Below, piece by piece: positions 26,812 through 36,348 of a DNA stretch of 64,000 nt. Made by a program: the position numbers and the translations under genes. Location: contig NZ_BMNC01000003.1 of NCBI RefSeq assembly GCF_014646255.1, positions 806,001-870,000 of the forward strand, read 5' to 3'. Origin of the DNA: Lentzea pudingi (lineage in GTDB: Bacteria; Actinomycetota; Actinomycetes; Mycobacteriales; Pseudonocardiaceae). Positions within the stretch are counted from its first letter, which is position 1. The number at the start of each line of letters is the position of its first letter. The notes beneath the pieces are model-generated. The model was given only the letters and a program-made list of their open reading frames with translations, was not told the DNA's origin and did not search any database.

Positions 26812-28137
26812 GTGAGCACAACGGGGAACGCACTGGCACTGGCGCAAGAAGAGGCCGTCACGCTCGTCAGCGAGCTGATCAGGATCGACACGACGAACAC
26901 GGGTGATCCCGCGACGGTCGTGGGGGAGCGCGCGGCCGCCGAGTGGGTGGCGGAGAAGCTGTCCGAGGTCGGCTACGAGACCACGTACGTCGAGTCCGGC
27001 GCCAAGGGCCGCGGCAACGTCGTCGCACGGCTCGCGGGCTCCGATCCCAGCCGCGGCGCGCTGCTCGTGCACGGCCACCTCGACGTCGTGCCCGCCGACG
27101 CCTCGGAGTGGTCGGTGCACCCGTTCTCCGGTGCCGTGCAGGACGGGTACGTGTGGGGCCGCGGCGCGGTCGACATGAAGGACATGGTCGGCATGACGCT
27201 GGCCCTCGCGCGGCACTTCAAGCGCGAGAACGTCGTGCCGCCGCGCGACATCGTGTTCGCGTTCCTCGCCGACGAGGAGGCCGGCGGGCTCTACGGCGCG
27301 AAGTGGCTGGTGGAGAACCGGCCGGAGCTGTTCGAGGGCGTCACCGAGGCGATCAGCGAGGTCGGCGGCTTCTCGATCACCCTGAAGGACGACGTCCGCG
27401 CGTACCTCGTCGAGACCGCGGAGAAGGGCATCCGCTGGCTCAAGCTGCGCGTCAAGGGCACCGCCGGGCACGGCAGCATGATCCACCGCGACAACGCCGT
27501 GGCGAAGCTCGCCGCCGCCGTCACCAAGCTCGACCAGCACCAGTGGCCGCTGATCATCCGCCCGTCCGTGCGCGAGTTCCTCGACGGCGTCACCGAGATC
27601 ACCGGCCTCGACTTCCCCGAGGACGACATCGAGGGCTCGATCGGCAAGCTCGGCGCGTTGTCGCGGATGATCGGCGCGACGCTGCGCGACACGGCGAACC
27701 CGACGATGCTCTCGGCCGGGTACAAGGCGAACGTCATCCCGTCGACCGCCGAGGCCACTGTGGACTGCCGGATCCTGCCTGGCCGCGAGGAGGCGTTCGA
27801 CCGCGAGCTCGCCGAGCTCCTCGGCCCGGACGTGGAACGCGAGTGGGTCGGCCTGCCGCCGGTCGAGACGACGTTCGACGGCGCCCTGGTGGACGCGATG
27901 ACGGCGTCGCTCATCGCCGAGGACCCCGGCGCGCGCGTGCTGCCGTACATGCTCTCCGGCGGCACGGACGCCAAGTCGTTCCAGCAGCTCGGCATCCGCA
28001 ACTTCGGCTTCGCACCGCTGAGGCTGCCCGCCGACCTCGACTTTTCCGGGCTCTTCCACGGCGTGGACGAGCGCGTGCCGGTGGACGCCCTGAAGTTCGG
28101 CGTCCGGGTCCTCGACCGATTCCTGCGCAACAGCTAG
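26812..28137 (+). CDS. M20-family metallopeptidase
   Basis: 441 aa from GTG 26812. The dinuclear-zinc peptidase motifs are all present: [13 protein letters not shown] (His and Asp), [10 protein letters not shown] (bridging Asp), FLADEEAGG (general base and metal ligand Glu pair), and a His in [14 protein letters not shown] near the end. The dimerisation domain is inserted around [19 protein letters not shown]. The protein resembles M20 dipeptidase/acetylornithine-deacetylase-like enzymes of actinobacteria. It is first in a run of close plus-strand genes (12 bp to the SDR). The substrate is undetermined; it is cytoplasmic, with no signal peptide. Confidence 0.92.
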   Translation: MSTTGNALALAQEEAVTLVSELIRIDTTNTGDPATVVGERAAAEWVAEKLSEVGYETTYVESGAKGRGNVVARLAGSDPSRGALLVHGHLDVVPADASEWSVHPFSGAVQDGYVWGRGAVDMKDMVGMTLALARHFKRENVVPPRDIVFAFLADEEAGGLYGAKWLVENRPELFEGVTEAISEVGGFSITLKDDVRAYLVETAEKGIRWLKLRVKGTAGHGSMIHRDNAVAKLAAAVTKLDQHQWPLIIRPSVREFLDGVTEITGLDFPEDDIEGSIGKLGALSRMIGATLRDTANPTMLSAGYKANVIPSTAEATVDCRILPGREEAFDRELAELLGPDVEREWVGLPPVETTFDGALVDAMTASLIAEDPGARVLPYMLSGGTDAKSFQQLGIRNFGFAPLRLPADLDFSGLFHGVDERVPVDALKFGVRVLDRFLRNS

Positions 28138-28149
28138 GGGAGTGGTGTC

Positions 28150-28941
28150 GTGTCCACTGTGGATCTGACCGGCCGGGTCGCACTGGTCACCGGCGGCGCG
28201 GGAGGCATCGGCAGCGCCGTGGTGCGCAGGCTCGCGAAGCTGGGTGCCCGCGTCGCCGTGCTCGACCTCGACGCGGCCGGCGCACACCGGGTCGCGTCCG
28301 CGGTGGGCGGCACCGCCATCATCGGTGACGTCGCCGATCCCGCGACCATGCCCGCCGCGGTGGCGCAGGTCGAGGAGGAGCTCGGACGCCTCGACGTCGT
28401 GCACCTCAACGCCGGGATCGGTGGCGGTCAGGCCGGTGTGGACGACGCCCTCGACGTCGCCCGCTACCGCAAGCTGGTCGGCGTCAACGTCGACCACGTC
28501 GTGTACGGGCTCTGCGCGGCCGTCCCGGCGTTGCGGCGGCAGGGCGGCGGGAAGATCGTGATCACGGCCTCGCTGGCCGGGATCACCGCCATGCCGTCGG
28601 ATCCGCTGTACACGCTGACCAAGCACGCGGTCGTCGGGTACGCGCGGGCGGCGGGCCAGGCGCTCGCGGGGGAGAACATCACGGTCTCCGCGCTGTGCCC
28701 CGGGTTCGTCGACACGTTGCTGCTGGGCGCGGCGAAGGAGGAGTTCGCGGCGGCCTCGTTCCCGTTGCTGACACCGTCGGACGTCGCGGAGGCCGTGCAG
28801 TCGGTGCTGTCCGACGGCGAGCCGGGGGAGGCCTGGATCATCCAGCCCGGCGGCAAGGCGACCGCGTACGACTTCCGCGGTGTGCCCGGCGTCGGCGGCG
28901 GCCGGTTGCCACCACGGAATGTGGTGCTCGGTCGCATTTAG
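28150..28941 (+). CDS. Short-chain dehydrogenase/reductase (SDR)
   Basis: 263 aa from GTG 28150, preceded by AGGGGAG. A classical SDR: NAD(P)-binding TGGAGGIGSAVVRRL, cofactor-selective Asp after VAVLDLDAAG (suggesting NAD preference), HLNAGIGGG, catalytic Ser in ITASLAGI, Tyr and Lys in YTLTKHAVV, and CPGFVDT after them. The active-site order S-Y-x3-K is intact. The gene starts 13 bp after the peptidase stop and is followed closely by an alpha/beta hydrolase. Substrate unknown. Confidence 0.92.
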   Translation: MSTVDLTGRVALVTGGAGGIGSAVVRRLAKLGARVAVLDLDAAGAHRVASAVGGTAIIGDVADPATMPAAVAQVEEELGRLDVVHLNAGIGGGQAGVDDALDVARYRKLVGVNVDHVVYGLCAAVPALRRQGGGKIVITASLAGITAMPSDPLYTLTKHAVVGYARAAGQALAGENITVSALCPGFVDTLLLGAAKEEFAAASFPLLTPSDVAEAVQSVLSDGEPGEAWIIQPGGKATAYDFRGVPGVGGGRLPPRNVVLGRI

Positions 28942-29004
28942 GGCGTGTCCTGGAACCGGGTTGTCTCGTTAGGACGAACAGACGACACGGCGAAAGGACA
29001 CCGC

Positions 29005-29838
29005 ATGGTGCGGCTGGAGGACGGGACCGAGCTCAACGTGGTGCGCGCGGGCGACCCCGAGGCAGCGGTGACGGTCGTGCTGGCCCACGGTTACGCGCTC
29101 GACCACCGCTCCTGGCACAAGGTCGTCGAGCAGCTGAGCCCCGAGTTCCAGGTCATCGCCTACGACCACCGCGGTCACGGCGGGTCGGGCGGCGCGTCCA
29201 AGGAGACGGCCACGATCGACCAGCTCGGCGAGGACCTGGGCGAGCTGATCGAACGCGCCGTGCCGCACGGCCAGGTCGTGATCGCCGGGCACTCGATGGG
29301 CGGCATGGCGGCGCTCGCGATGGCCGAGCGCCGGCCGCGGCTGTTCCGGCAACGGGTGCTGGGCAACGTGTTCGTGTCGACCGCGGCGAGCGGCATGTCC
29401 GAGACGACGCTGGCGTGGCCCAAGTCCGTCGGCAAGCTCGTGCGGGAGCTGGAACGGGCGTTCGGGCCGCTCGTGCGCGCGGTGCGGGAGAAGATCGAGC
29501 CGGCCAAGACCGCCGGGCTGCGCTGGTGGCTGTTCGGCGACCAGCCCGCCGACGACGACGTGGACCTGACCGCGGACATGGTGTGGGGCCACTGGCCGGA
29601 GACGGTCGCGCTGTTCCGGCCCGCCGTCGACCGCTACGACCGCGAGGCCGGGCTGACCGTGGCGAAGGAGAAGGCCGTCGTCGCCGTGGTGGGGGACGAG
29701 GACCGGCTCGTGCCGGAGTCGGACGCTGAGAGGTTCGGCGGAACTTCGGTCGTCCTGGCCGATGCCGGACATATGCTTCCCCTGGAGCGGCCCGCCGAAC
29801 TCGCGAACCTCATCCGGGAGGTGGCCGCCAAGGCATAG
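29005..29838 (+). CDS. Alpha/beta-fold hydrolase
   Basis: 277 aa from ATG 29005, which has AAAGGA eight bases upstream; a GTG at 28945 gives 20 more residues but lacks a better ribosome site. Motifs: oxyanion region VLAHGYALDHRSW, YDHRGHGGSGG, nucleophile elbow VIAGHSMGGMAAL, acidic residue in VVAVVGDEDRLVPES, and catalytic His in DAGHMLPLERP. It is a typical cytoplasmic esterase/lipase-like enzyme; substrate unknown. It is followed after 11 bp by two membrane-protein paralogues, probably in one transcript. Confidence 0.9.
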   Translation: MVRLEDGTELNVVRAGDPEAAVTVVLAHGYALDHRSWHKVVEQLSPEFQVIAYDHRGHGGSGGASKETATIDQLGEDLGELIERAVPHGQVVIAGHSMGGMAALAMAERRPRLFRQRVLGNVFVSTAASGMSETTLAWPKSVGKLVRELERAFGPLVRAVREKIEPAKTAGLRWWLFGDQPADDDVDLTADMVWGHWPETVALFRPAVDRYDREAGLTVAKEKAVVAVVGDEDRLVPESDAERFGGTSVVLADAGHMLPLERPAELANLIREVAAKA

Positions 29839-29849
29839 CTGGGGGGCTG

Positions 29850-30935
29850 GTGCTGCAGTTGCTGGAACCGCGGACGGACGTGCCCGCGAAGGAGGACTGG
29901 TCCACCAGGCTCGCGTTCGCCGACGTCCTCATCAGCACGAGGCACAGCGTCGAAACGATCATCGTGACAGGGACGTTCGTCGCCACGTTCTTCCTGCCCG
30001 GTTCGCCGGGCAACACGGCCGCACGGATCGTGCTGGGCGTGCTGATGGTGATGTCCCTGGGCGGGTTCCTGCCCAACCGGCACCTCCGGCGTGCGGTGCG
30101 GCTCGGGGTGTTCGACGAACCGTGGCGGCGCGTCGCGGCGGCGGTTGCCGAGAAGCGGGAGGACGATCCGCGCGATCGGCTGCTGGCGGACGGCCTGGTG
30201 CTCGTGGGCTCGCTCGGTGACCTGCCGGACAGGGTGGCTGAACGGCAGGAGGTCTTCGTCCTCGGACCCGACGGCGACGGCCTGGTGCTGCTCAGGGCCG
30301 CGGGGTCGACGTCGATGTACGTGGCGGCGCCGGTCGACGAGAGCGGGCACCGGGCAGCGGAACGGGTCGAGCGCGTGCTGGGCCGTCCCGCGGACGAACG
30401 GGAACTCGAGGACGGCGTCGACATGATGCGCGTGCTCAGGCACCTGTTCTGGGGACTGCCGGTGCTGATGGTCGTGGTCGCGGGCGTGCTGCTCGCGCTG
30501 AGCGTGTCCCCGCCCGCGCCGGCGGGGCTGATCGCGGTCGCGGTGCTGGTGCCGCAGCTGTTCTTCCTGCCCACGGCGATCGAGTTGTTCCTCCACAACG
30601 ATGTCAACGCGAGGGCCGTGAACGGTTCGGACGAGTGGACTCCGGTGCCGGTCAGGCTGTTCGCCTGGCAGCGCGGGCACCACGTCGCCGGGATCGCGGA
30701 ACTGCCCGGCGGCCCGGCGCTGGTGCGGTTCCCCAGGCCGAACTCCGACCTGGTCGCGAACATCGCCGGCACCGGCGTCATGTGGGTCGCGGGCACGTAC
30801 CGGGGACGACTCGCCGTGGGTCTGCCCGGTGCCGGCGCACTGATGACCGCGGTCGTGCGACCGGTGGCGGCGAGTGACCCGATGGCGTCGTGGCGGAGGA
30901 TCGGGCAGGTCGACTTCAGCGCGCTGCCGCGCTGA
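29850..30935 (+). CDS. Membrane protein, first of a tandem paralogous pair
   Basis: 361 aa from GTG 29850, preceded by a run of G. It starts LQLLEPRTDVPAKEDWSTRL; two helices follow at about 35-75, then a cytoplasmic region with RHLRRAVRLGVFDEPWRRV and LPDRVAERQEVFVLGPDG. A second helix pair lies at about 197-245, then a soluble C-terminal part (AGIAELPGGPALVRFP, NIAGTGVMWVAGTYRGRLAVG). The C-terminus ends in IGQVDFSALPR. The next gene repeats the whole plan. No family was recognised; the helix-pair/soluble layout suggests a membrane-anchored sensor or scaffold (inference). Confidence 0.8.
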   Translation: MLQLLEPRTDVPAKEDWSTRLAFADVLISTRHSVETIIVTGTFVATFFLPGSPGNTAARIVLGVLMVMSLGGFLPNRHLRRAVRLGVFDEPWRRVAAAVAEKREDDPRDRLLADGLVLVGSLGDLPDRVAERQEVFVLGPDGDGLVLLRAAGSTSMYVAAPVDESGHRAAERVERVLGRPADERELEDGVDMMRVLRHLFWGLPVLMVVVAGVLLALSVSPPAPAGLIAVAVLVPQLFFLPTAIELFLHNDVNARAVNGSDEWTPVPVRLFAWQRGHHVAGIAELPGGPALVRFPRPNSDLVANIAGTGVMWVAGTYRGRLAVGLPGAGALMTAVVRPVAASDPMASWRRIGQVDFSALPR

Positions 30936-30950
30936 CCGGGAGGGGCTGGA

Positions 30951-32051
30951 ATGCAGTACCTGGAGCCGCGGACCGACGTGCCGGCGAAGGACGACTGGTC
31001 CACCGGCCTGATCCTGCAGGACCTGGGCTGGGGTGCGAAGGCGCTCGGCGGCATCGCGACCGGCACGGGCGCCGGCGCGGTGACGTGCTGGCTGCTGCCG
31101 ACGTCGCCGGGCAACATCGGCGCGTTCGTGGTGCTGGCGCTGGTCACGCTCGTGTTCGGGCTGGCGCCGCTGATGTACCGGGTGGAGACGCGACCGCAGC
31201 GGCGCGGCCTGCTCGAGCAGCCGTGGCGGCGGGTGCCGGCCCAGGTGCTGGAGAAGCACGCCGACGGCACCGACCGGCTGCTGGTGGACGACGTCGTGCT
31301 CAAGGGCTGGTTCCAGGACCTGCCGGACATGGTGCTGGAACGGCAGGAGGTCTTCGTCTGCGGCCCGGACGCCGGCGGCAGGGCCGTGGTGCGGGCCGCG
31401 GGGTTCGCCAAGTGGGAGAACGCCAAGGTCGATCACGGTGAGGACGCGCGCGCACAACCGGTTCGCGAGCGCGTGGAGCGGCCACTCGGGCGGCCGCTGG
31501 ACGATCAGGCCACCGCGCGGGCGTTCAAGGGCATGCGGTGGGGTGTGCGGGCGTGGCTGTGGGCCGTGGTGCCCGCGGTCGCCGGGGGAGTGCTGGTGCT
31601 GCTGAGCCTGTTCCCGCTCGCGCCGGCCGGGCTGGTGGTCGGCGGGCTCGTGCTGGTCCTGGGGCTGCTCGGCATCCCGACGGCGGTCGAGATCAGCCGC
31701 TGGTACCGCGACGCGGTCCGGGCCGTGGAGAACTCGGCGCAGTGGACGCCCGTGGCGATCACGCTGTTCCCGTGGCAGCCCAACCAGCACGTGGCGGGGC
31801 TCGCCGAGATGCCGGGCGGGCTCGCGCTGGTGCAGTTCGTGCTACCGGAGCTGAGCGTGGTGGCGAACATCGCCGACACCGGCGTCATGTGGATAGCCGG
31901 GACGCACGGTGACGTGATCGCGGTGGGCGTGCCGCGGGTGCCGGTGCTGACGTTCGCCGCGGTCCAGCCGGACCGGGACACCCCGAAGGAGGACCCGGTC
32001 CCCTGGATCCAGCGGTTCCACCAGCCCGACTTCAGCGGCCTGCCGCGCTAG
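30951..32051 (+). CDS. Membrane protein, second of the tandem paralogous pair
   Basis: 366 aa from ATG 30951, 15 bp after its paralogue. The shared landmarks are the start YLEPRTDVPAKDDWSTGL, the block LLEQPWRRVPAQVLEK, LPDMVLERQEVFVCGPDAG, the second helix pair with PLAPAGLVVGGLVL, AGLAEMPGGLALVQF, NIADTGVMWIAGTHGDVIAVG, and the end FHQPDFSGLPR. Overall identity looks moderate, so the duplication is old and both copies are kept. Four membrane helices are predicted. The last 20 bp overlap the convergent gene at 32032. Function unknown. Confidence 0.8.
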   Translation: MQYLEPRTDVPAKDDWSTGLILQDLGWGAKALGGIATGTGAGAVTCWLLPTSPGNIGAFVVLALVTLVFGLAPLMYRVETRPQRRGLLEQPWRRVPAQVLEKHADGTDRLLVDDVVLKGWFQDLPDMVLERQEVFVCGPDAGGRAVVRAAGFAKWENAKVDHGEDARAQPVRERVERPLGRPLDDQATARAFKGMRWGVRAWLWAVVPAVAGGVLVLLSLFPLAPAGLVVGGLVLVLGLLGIPTAVEISRWYRDAVRAVENSAQWTPVAITLFPWQPNQHVAGLAEMPGGLALVQFVLPELSVVANIADTGVMWIAGTHGDVIAVGVPRVPVLTFAAVQPDRDTPKEDPVPWIQRFHQPDFSGLPR

Positions 32052-32475
32052 GACGCCGCCTTCCCGGCGGCCGGCCGAAGAGCCTCACGTGCTCGTCGAC
32101 CAGCCAGTCCTTCAGCGGTGCCCACTCCGGGTGGTGGTTGAGCACCAGCAGCCGGTGCATCCACCAGTTCGGGTCGTCGTGGCGGGGGAACGCGGCGAGC
32201 CACGCGGCCCGCTCGTCCGCCGTGAGACCCCAGAGGTGCTGCAACTGGCCCTCGGCGTCCGTGTCGAGCTGGGCGGTGATCCGGCCGTCTTCCGTGTGCC
32301 ATTCCGCGCGTAGTTCGCGCAGCACGGCTATCGCGCGTTCGTCCCCTTCTTCGGCGGTGACGACGACTGTGTGCAGGCCCTGCGCCGCGGCTTGCGCGAG
32401 CAGGGCACGGGCGGACGTTTCGTCGTGCGGCAGTGCGCTGTGAGCGACCCCGACTTCGTGCGGCACGAGCTCCAT
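32032..32475 (-). CDS. Small hypothetical protein under a shared promoter motif
   Basis: 147 aa from ATG 32473-32475 (MELVPHEVGVAHSALPHDETSARALLAQ). The first 80 residues look like a compact alpha/beta fold (AAQGLHTVVVTAEEGDERAIAVLRELRAEW). The second half is helical with Trp-rich blocks (LWGLTADERAAWLAAFPRHDDPNWWMHR). No family was recognised. A longer frame to 32613 exists but would run through the conserved promoter motif at 32515-32536, so the ATG at 32475 is preferred. It shares that motif with the STAND-WD40 gene and the lipoprotein gene. The end overlaps the membrane protein gene by 20 bp. Confidence 0.65.
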   Translation of the reverse strand: MELVPHEVGVAHSALPHDETSARALLAQAAAQGLHTVVVTAEEGDERAIAVLRELRAEWHTEDGRITAQLDTDAEGQLQHLWGLTADERAAWLAAFPRHDDPNWWMHRLLVLNHHPEWAPLKDWLVDEHVRLFGRPPGRRRPSAAGR

Positions 32476-32514
32476 GACCCAGAATCTGATCACATCGGCA
32501 ACTACTTCGGTAGA

Positions 32515-32536
32515 TTTTATTGCTTCAGTGTTGACT
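32515..32536 (-). promoter_or_regulatory. Shared promoter motif, copy 1
   Basis: On the minus strand the site reads AGTCAACACTGAA followed by GCAATAAAA, ending 39 bp upstream of the ATG at 32475. The first 13 bases are identical to copies at 36323-36348 and 39188-39213. In those copies the following block CTATAGA looks like a -10 element. The conserved part then sits in the -10/-35 spacer, as an operator would. Confidence 0.6.
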
Positions 32537-32660
32537 GACGAGTCACCTTCGGCCGGTTGGCCGCTCCCGTTGCACGAACGTTGTTGTCCGGCGCCCCGAC
32601 ACCGACACCGCACAACGTTTTCGCACTACAAATGCAGTGAGAGAAAGGTGGCGGTGTTGT

Positions 32661-35600
32661 TCAGCAGAGAGGCCTCGGCTCCACGCCGGGGAAGTATTGC
32701 TCCCAATGACGAGTGGACAGGTGCGCCGTCGTAGTGGCGCACACGCGGGCTGCGGTCGCCTCGACATCGATGTCCCACACGCGGACGGTGCGGTCCGCGC
32801 CGGTGGTGGCCAGGGTGCGGTTGTCGGGCGCGAAGTCCACACCCCACACCTTCTCCGTGTGACCGTGGAGCACTGCCCGGAGCTGGGGGTTCCGGGGATC
32901 GCTCACGTTCCACACGCGGACCAGGTCGTCGGTCGTACCGGCGGCGAGGAGGGTGCCGTCGGGGGAGAAGGCGAGGCGCTGCAGCGGTCCGCCGTCGTTG
33001 GGGAGCGAACTCAGCTTGCGCGGCTGTGCGGGATCGCTGATGTCGTACAGCGCGCCGCTGGAGCCCATGTTCGCGAAGGCCATGACGTTGCCGTGGATCA
33101 CCACGGTCATGACCTCGTCGCGGCCGGCCTGCCCGCCACGGCGGATCGGGTCCGGGTCGTCGTCGGTGCGCAGAGGCGGGTGGGCGCGGGGCGCGGCGGG
33201 GTCGCTGACGTCCCAGACCTGCAGTTCGCGGGTGCCGTTCGCGATGACGAGCGTGCGGTCGTCCTGGGAGAACTCGACCTGCCACACGGTGTCGGCCTTG
33301 GGGACGGCGAAACCTGCCGTCTTCACGGGGTTGGCGGGGTCGGTGACGTTCCAGAGCGCGAGCACGCCGTTCTCGTCGGCGACCGCGAGCATCCTCCCGT
33401 CGTGGCTGAAGCTCGCGGCGACGAACGCCTCGTCACCGGTGAGCGCCTTGGTGAGCTCGCGCGGCCGGGCCGGATCGCTCACGTCCCACAGGCCGCTCGA
33501 GGAGTAGGTCGACGCGAGCAGGATCTTGCCGCCGGGGTGGACGTCCACGGTGGCTTCCTCGTCGGCGGTGTGCAGCTGCGGCAGGGCCGCGACCAGTTCG
33601 GCGTGCCGGTCCTGCGGCCGCCACAGCTTGATGTCGCCGTCGGAGGAGACGGTGGTGAAGAACTTGCCCGCGGGGTCGTAGTCGAGTTTCCACGCCGTCG
33701 CCCGGTGGCGCGGGTAGCTGAGGTTCGCCAGGTCGAGCACGCGGATCTCGGGGTCGGTGGTGGCGGTGATCATCTGCCGGGAGTCGGCGCTGAAGGTGAC
33801 CGACCAGACGGTGTCGGTGTGGCCGGCCACCTCGCTGGCCAGCTGGATGTGGTTCGGGTCGGTGACGTCCCACAGGCGCGTGGCCTTGTCGCCGCCACCG
33901 GTGGCGAGGAACCTGCCGTCGGGGGAGAAGGCGACGGAGTGGACGGGGACGATGTGTCCGGTGGCGCTGCCGAGCCCCACGGGTTTGCGTGGGTCCTTCA
34001 CGTCCCAGATCCGCACCTGCTCGCCCTCGGCCCCGGTGGCGAGCAGACCCGTGGTGGAGAAGGCGACCACGAAATTGGTCGGGGTGGCTGCGATGGTGGA
34101 GAGGTTCTCGCCGGTCGCGAGGTCCCAGAGCTTGGCGGTGCCGTCCCAGGCCGCGGTCGCGGCGACGGTGCCGGTGACGTTGATCGCGAGGGTGTGCAGG
34201 GTCTCGTCGTGTGCCTTGACGGTGCGCACCAGCCTCGCGGGGCCGGTGACGTTCCAGATCCGGAGGGTGCCGTCCTGGCCGCCGCTGACGAGCGTGCCGT
34301 CCGGGGCGAACGCGACGGTCTCGACCTCGCCCTCGTGCCCGGTGACGCGGGCCTTCTCGACGGGCTTGCGCGGGTCGGAGACGTCGAACAGGCGGATGAC
34401 GCCGTCCCAGCCCGCGGTGGCGATGGTGCGGCCGTCGGGGCTGAACGCCATGCCGTGGGTGGCCTCGTCGCCCGCGTGCACGCGGCCGAGTTCGGTGGGG
34501 TGGTAGCGGTCGCTGACGTCCCAGATGATCACGTTCTGGTCGTCACCCGCCGAGGCCATGAGCTTGTCGTCGGGGCTGAACATCGCGAACGACGTGGCTT
34601 CCGCGTGGCCCCTGGCGACAGCGACCTGGGGGCCGGAGAACGTGCTGAGCAGGCTGTCGCGGGCGGCGGGCAACCCGGTCAGGCGGTAGGCGGCGAGGCG
34701 GATCTGGCTCGCGAGACCCGGGTCGCGGTCCTGCAGGCCGTTGGCCTCGGCGATGGCCTTCTGGGCGAGTGCGTTGATGCGTTGTTCGGTGGTCTGGCGT
34801 TGCGCGCGCACAGCGAACACGGTCGCGCTGGTGGCCACGAGCAGCAGGACGGCGAGCAACGCGACCACGCGGCGCAGGTTGGTGGTGCGGCGCTTCTCCG
34901 TGGCCAGTTCGTGTTCGACAGCGGCCTTGCTGGCGTCGAGGAACGCCTTCTCCGCGGCGTTGAGGGCGCCGGGATCGCGCTGGACCCACTCCGTGGCCTG
35001 GGTGAGCGGCACGCCGCGGTAGAGCGAACCGGGGTCGCGGCCGTGCGCCTCCCAGTCCGCGGCGGCGGCGGTGAGCCGGCGGTGCACCCGCAGGTCGTCC
35101 CGTGCCTCGGCGATCCACTCCTTGAGGCGCGGCCAGCTGCGGATGACCGCTTCGTGGCTGATCTCGACGCTGTCGTCGTCCACGGTGAGGATGCGGGCAT
35201 CGGCGAGGTGTTCGACGACGTCGTCCGCCGCGAGTTCGGACCGTCTGACGTGGCGTTTGGTGTCCTCGGTGCCTTCGCCGGGGGTGATCAGGCGCAGGAA
35301 GACCTGCCGGGCCTGGGCCTGCTGCCGCTCGTCGAGGCCGGTGTAGGCGTTCTCGGCGGTGTTGGCGATGGCGCGGGCGATGCCGCCGCTCTCGTGGTAG
35401 CTGGAGAGCGTGAGGGTGTTGCCGCGCTTGCGCCGCCACGTCTCGAGCAGTGCGTGGCTGACGTGGGGGAGGACGCCGGGTTCACCGGTGGCGTCGGCGA
35501 TGAGGCGGGCGACGAGTCCCGTCTCGAGCGCGCAGCCGACCTCGACGGCGGGCTGGGTGATGGCCTTGCGCAGCTCGTCGGTGCTCATCGGGCCGACCAG

Positions 35601-36287
35601 GACCTGGGCCTCCTCGACGGCTTTGGCGAGGTCGGGGTAGCGGGCGCAGTGACCGTAGAAGTCGGCGCGCATTCCGATGACGGTCTGGCCCTCGCGGCGG
35701 GTGAGCGCGGCGATGAACTCGTCGCGGTGGGGGAGGGCGAAGACCTCCTCGAACTGGTCGACGACCAGCAGGCCGTCGGTCTCGGGGAGTGTGCGGTGGG
35801 TGCTCGGGGTGGTCAGCTCGCCAGGGACGCGCGCCAGCAGACCGGCCCTGAGCAGCGAGGACTTTCCTGAGCCCGACGCGCCGACGACGAGCACGGTGTC
35901 GTGGTGCTCGAGCTTGCCCAGCAGCCTGCCGACGAGTCGTTCCCGGCCGAAGAAGCGGTCGGCGTCGTGCTCGGTGAACGCCTTCAGGCCGACGTAGGGG
36001 GAGTCGCCCTCGGGGTGCGGCGGCGCGGCCTCGCTGATGTCACGCCAGCGCTGCTCCCACATCTCCTCGTCGCCACCGCAGGCCCGGACGAACGCGAGGG
36101 ACACGGCGAGGCTCGGCAGCCGCTGGCCGCGGGCGGCGTCGGCGAGGGTGCTGGCGGAGTAGTGGCTGAGCCTGCCGAGTTCCCGGTAGCCGGGGGAGCC
36201 GGCCTTCTCGCGGAGCTTGCGCAGGTCGAAGGCGAACTGTTCAACAGGCCCGGCGAACGGGTCGAGCGGTTTTTCCGGGCGAGGCAT
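32661..36287 (-). CDS. HTH-STAND ATPase with WD40 propeller repeats (nSTAND1 type)
   Basis: 1208 aa. Residues 1-90 are an XRE-like HTH region (FAFDLRKLREKAGSPGYRELGRL, YSASTLADAARGQRLPSL). A STAND NTPase follows: SPYVGLKAFTEHDADRFFGRE, P-loop GASGSGKS at 136-143, Walker B LLVVDQFEEVF at about 173-183. A single membrane helix (473-494) comes next, then about 14 WD40-like repeats (FSPDGRTIATAGWDGVIRLF type) from about 550, ending in HLSTRHWEQYFPGVEPRPLC. Such proteins are signalling switches that sense a ligand through the propeller; the output here may be transcription (HTH) or protein assembly at the membrane. The start ATG lies 35 bp downstream of the shared promoter motif. Confidence 0.93.
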   Translation of the reverse strand: MPRPEKPLDPFAGPVEQFAFDLRKLREKAGSPGYRELGRLSHYSASTLADAARGQRLPSLAVSLAFVRACGGDEEMWEQRWRDISEAAPPHPEGDSPYVGLKAFTEHDADRFFGRERLVGRLLGKLEHHDTVLVVGASGSGKSSLLRAGLLARVPGELTTPSTHRTLPETDGLLVVDQFEEVFALPHRDEFIAALTRREGQTVIGMRADFYGHCARYPDLAKAVEEAQVLVGPMSTDELRKAITQPAVEVGCALETGLVARLIADATGEPGVLPHVSHALLETWRRKRGNTLTLSSYHESGGIARAIANTAENAYTGLDERQQAQARQVFLRLITPGEGTEDTKRHVRRSELAADDVVEHLADARILTVDDDSVEISHEAVIRSWPRLKEWIAEARDDLRVHRRLTAAAADWEAHGRDPGSLYRGVPLTQATEWVQRDPGALNAAEKAFLDASKAAVEHELATEKRRTTNLRRVVALLAVLLLVATSATVFAVRAQRQTTEQRINALAQKAIAEANGLQDRDPGLASQIRLAAYRLTGLPAARDSLLSTFSGPQVAVARGHAEATSFAMFSPDDKLMASAGDDQNVIIWDVSDRYHPTELGRVHAGDEATHGMAFSPDGRTIATAGWDGVIRLFDVSDPRKPVEKARVTGHEGEVETVAFAPDGTLVSGGQDGTLRIWNVTGPARLVRTVKAHDETLHTLAINVTGTVAATAAWDGTAKLWDLATGENLSTIAATPTNFVVAFSTTGLLATGAEGEQVRIWDVKDPRKPVGLGSATGHIVPVHSVAFSPDGRFLATGGGDKATRLWDVTDPNHIQLASEVAGHTDTVWSVTFSADSRQMITATTDPEIRVLDLANLSYPRHRATAWKLDYDPAGKFFTTVSSDGDIKLWRPQDRHAELVAALPQLHTADEEATVDVHPGGKILLASTYSSSGLWDVSDPARPRELTKALTGDEAFVAASFSHDGRMLAVADENGVLALWNVTDPANPVKTAGFAVPKADTVWQVEFSQDDRTLVIANGTRELQVWDVSDPAAPRAHPPLRTDDDPDPIRRGGQAGRDEVMTVVIHGNVMAFANMGSSGALYDISDPAQPRKLSSLPNDGGPLQRLAFSPDGTLLAAGTTDDLVRVWNVSDPRNPQLRAVLHGHTEKVWGVDFAPDNRTLATTGADRTVRVWDIDVEATAARVCATTTAHLSTRHWEQYFPGVEPRPLC

Positions 36288-36322
36288 GACTCGGATTCTT
36301 CCATCCGTCTGCGAATCGTCAC

Positions 36323-36348
36323 TCTCTATAGCTTCAGTGTTGACTAAA
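36323..36348 (-). promoter_or_regulatory. Shared promoter motif, copy 2
   Basis: Minus-strand reading: TTT, AGTCAACACTGAA, G, then CTATAGAGA. It matches copy 3 at 25 of 26 positions and ends 35 bp upstream of the STAND-WD40 ATG. TATAGA is a good -10 hexamer. The first half overlaps the last codons of the MmyB-type regulator gene at 36334. Confidence 0.7.

Noticed and set aside
32637..35870. 1077-aa open frame on plus opposite the STAND-WD40 gene
   Set aside because: Antisense shadow; the minus-strand product has HTH, P-loop and WD40 repeats, while the plus product is featureless.
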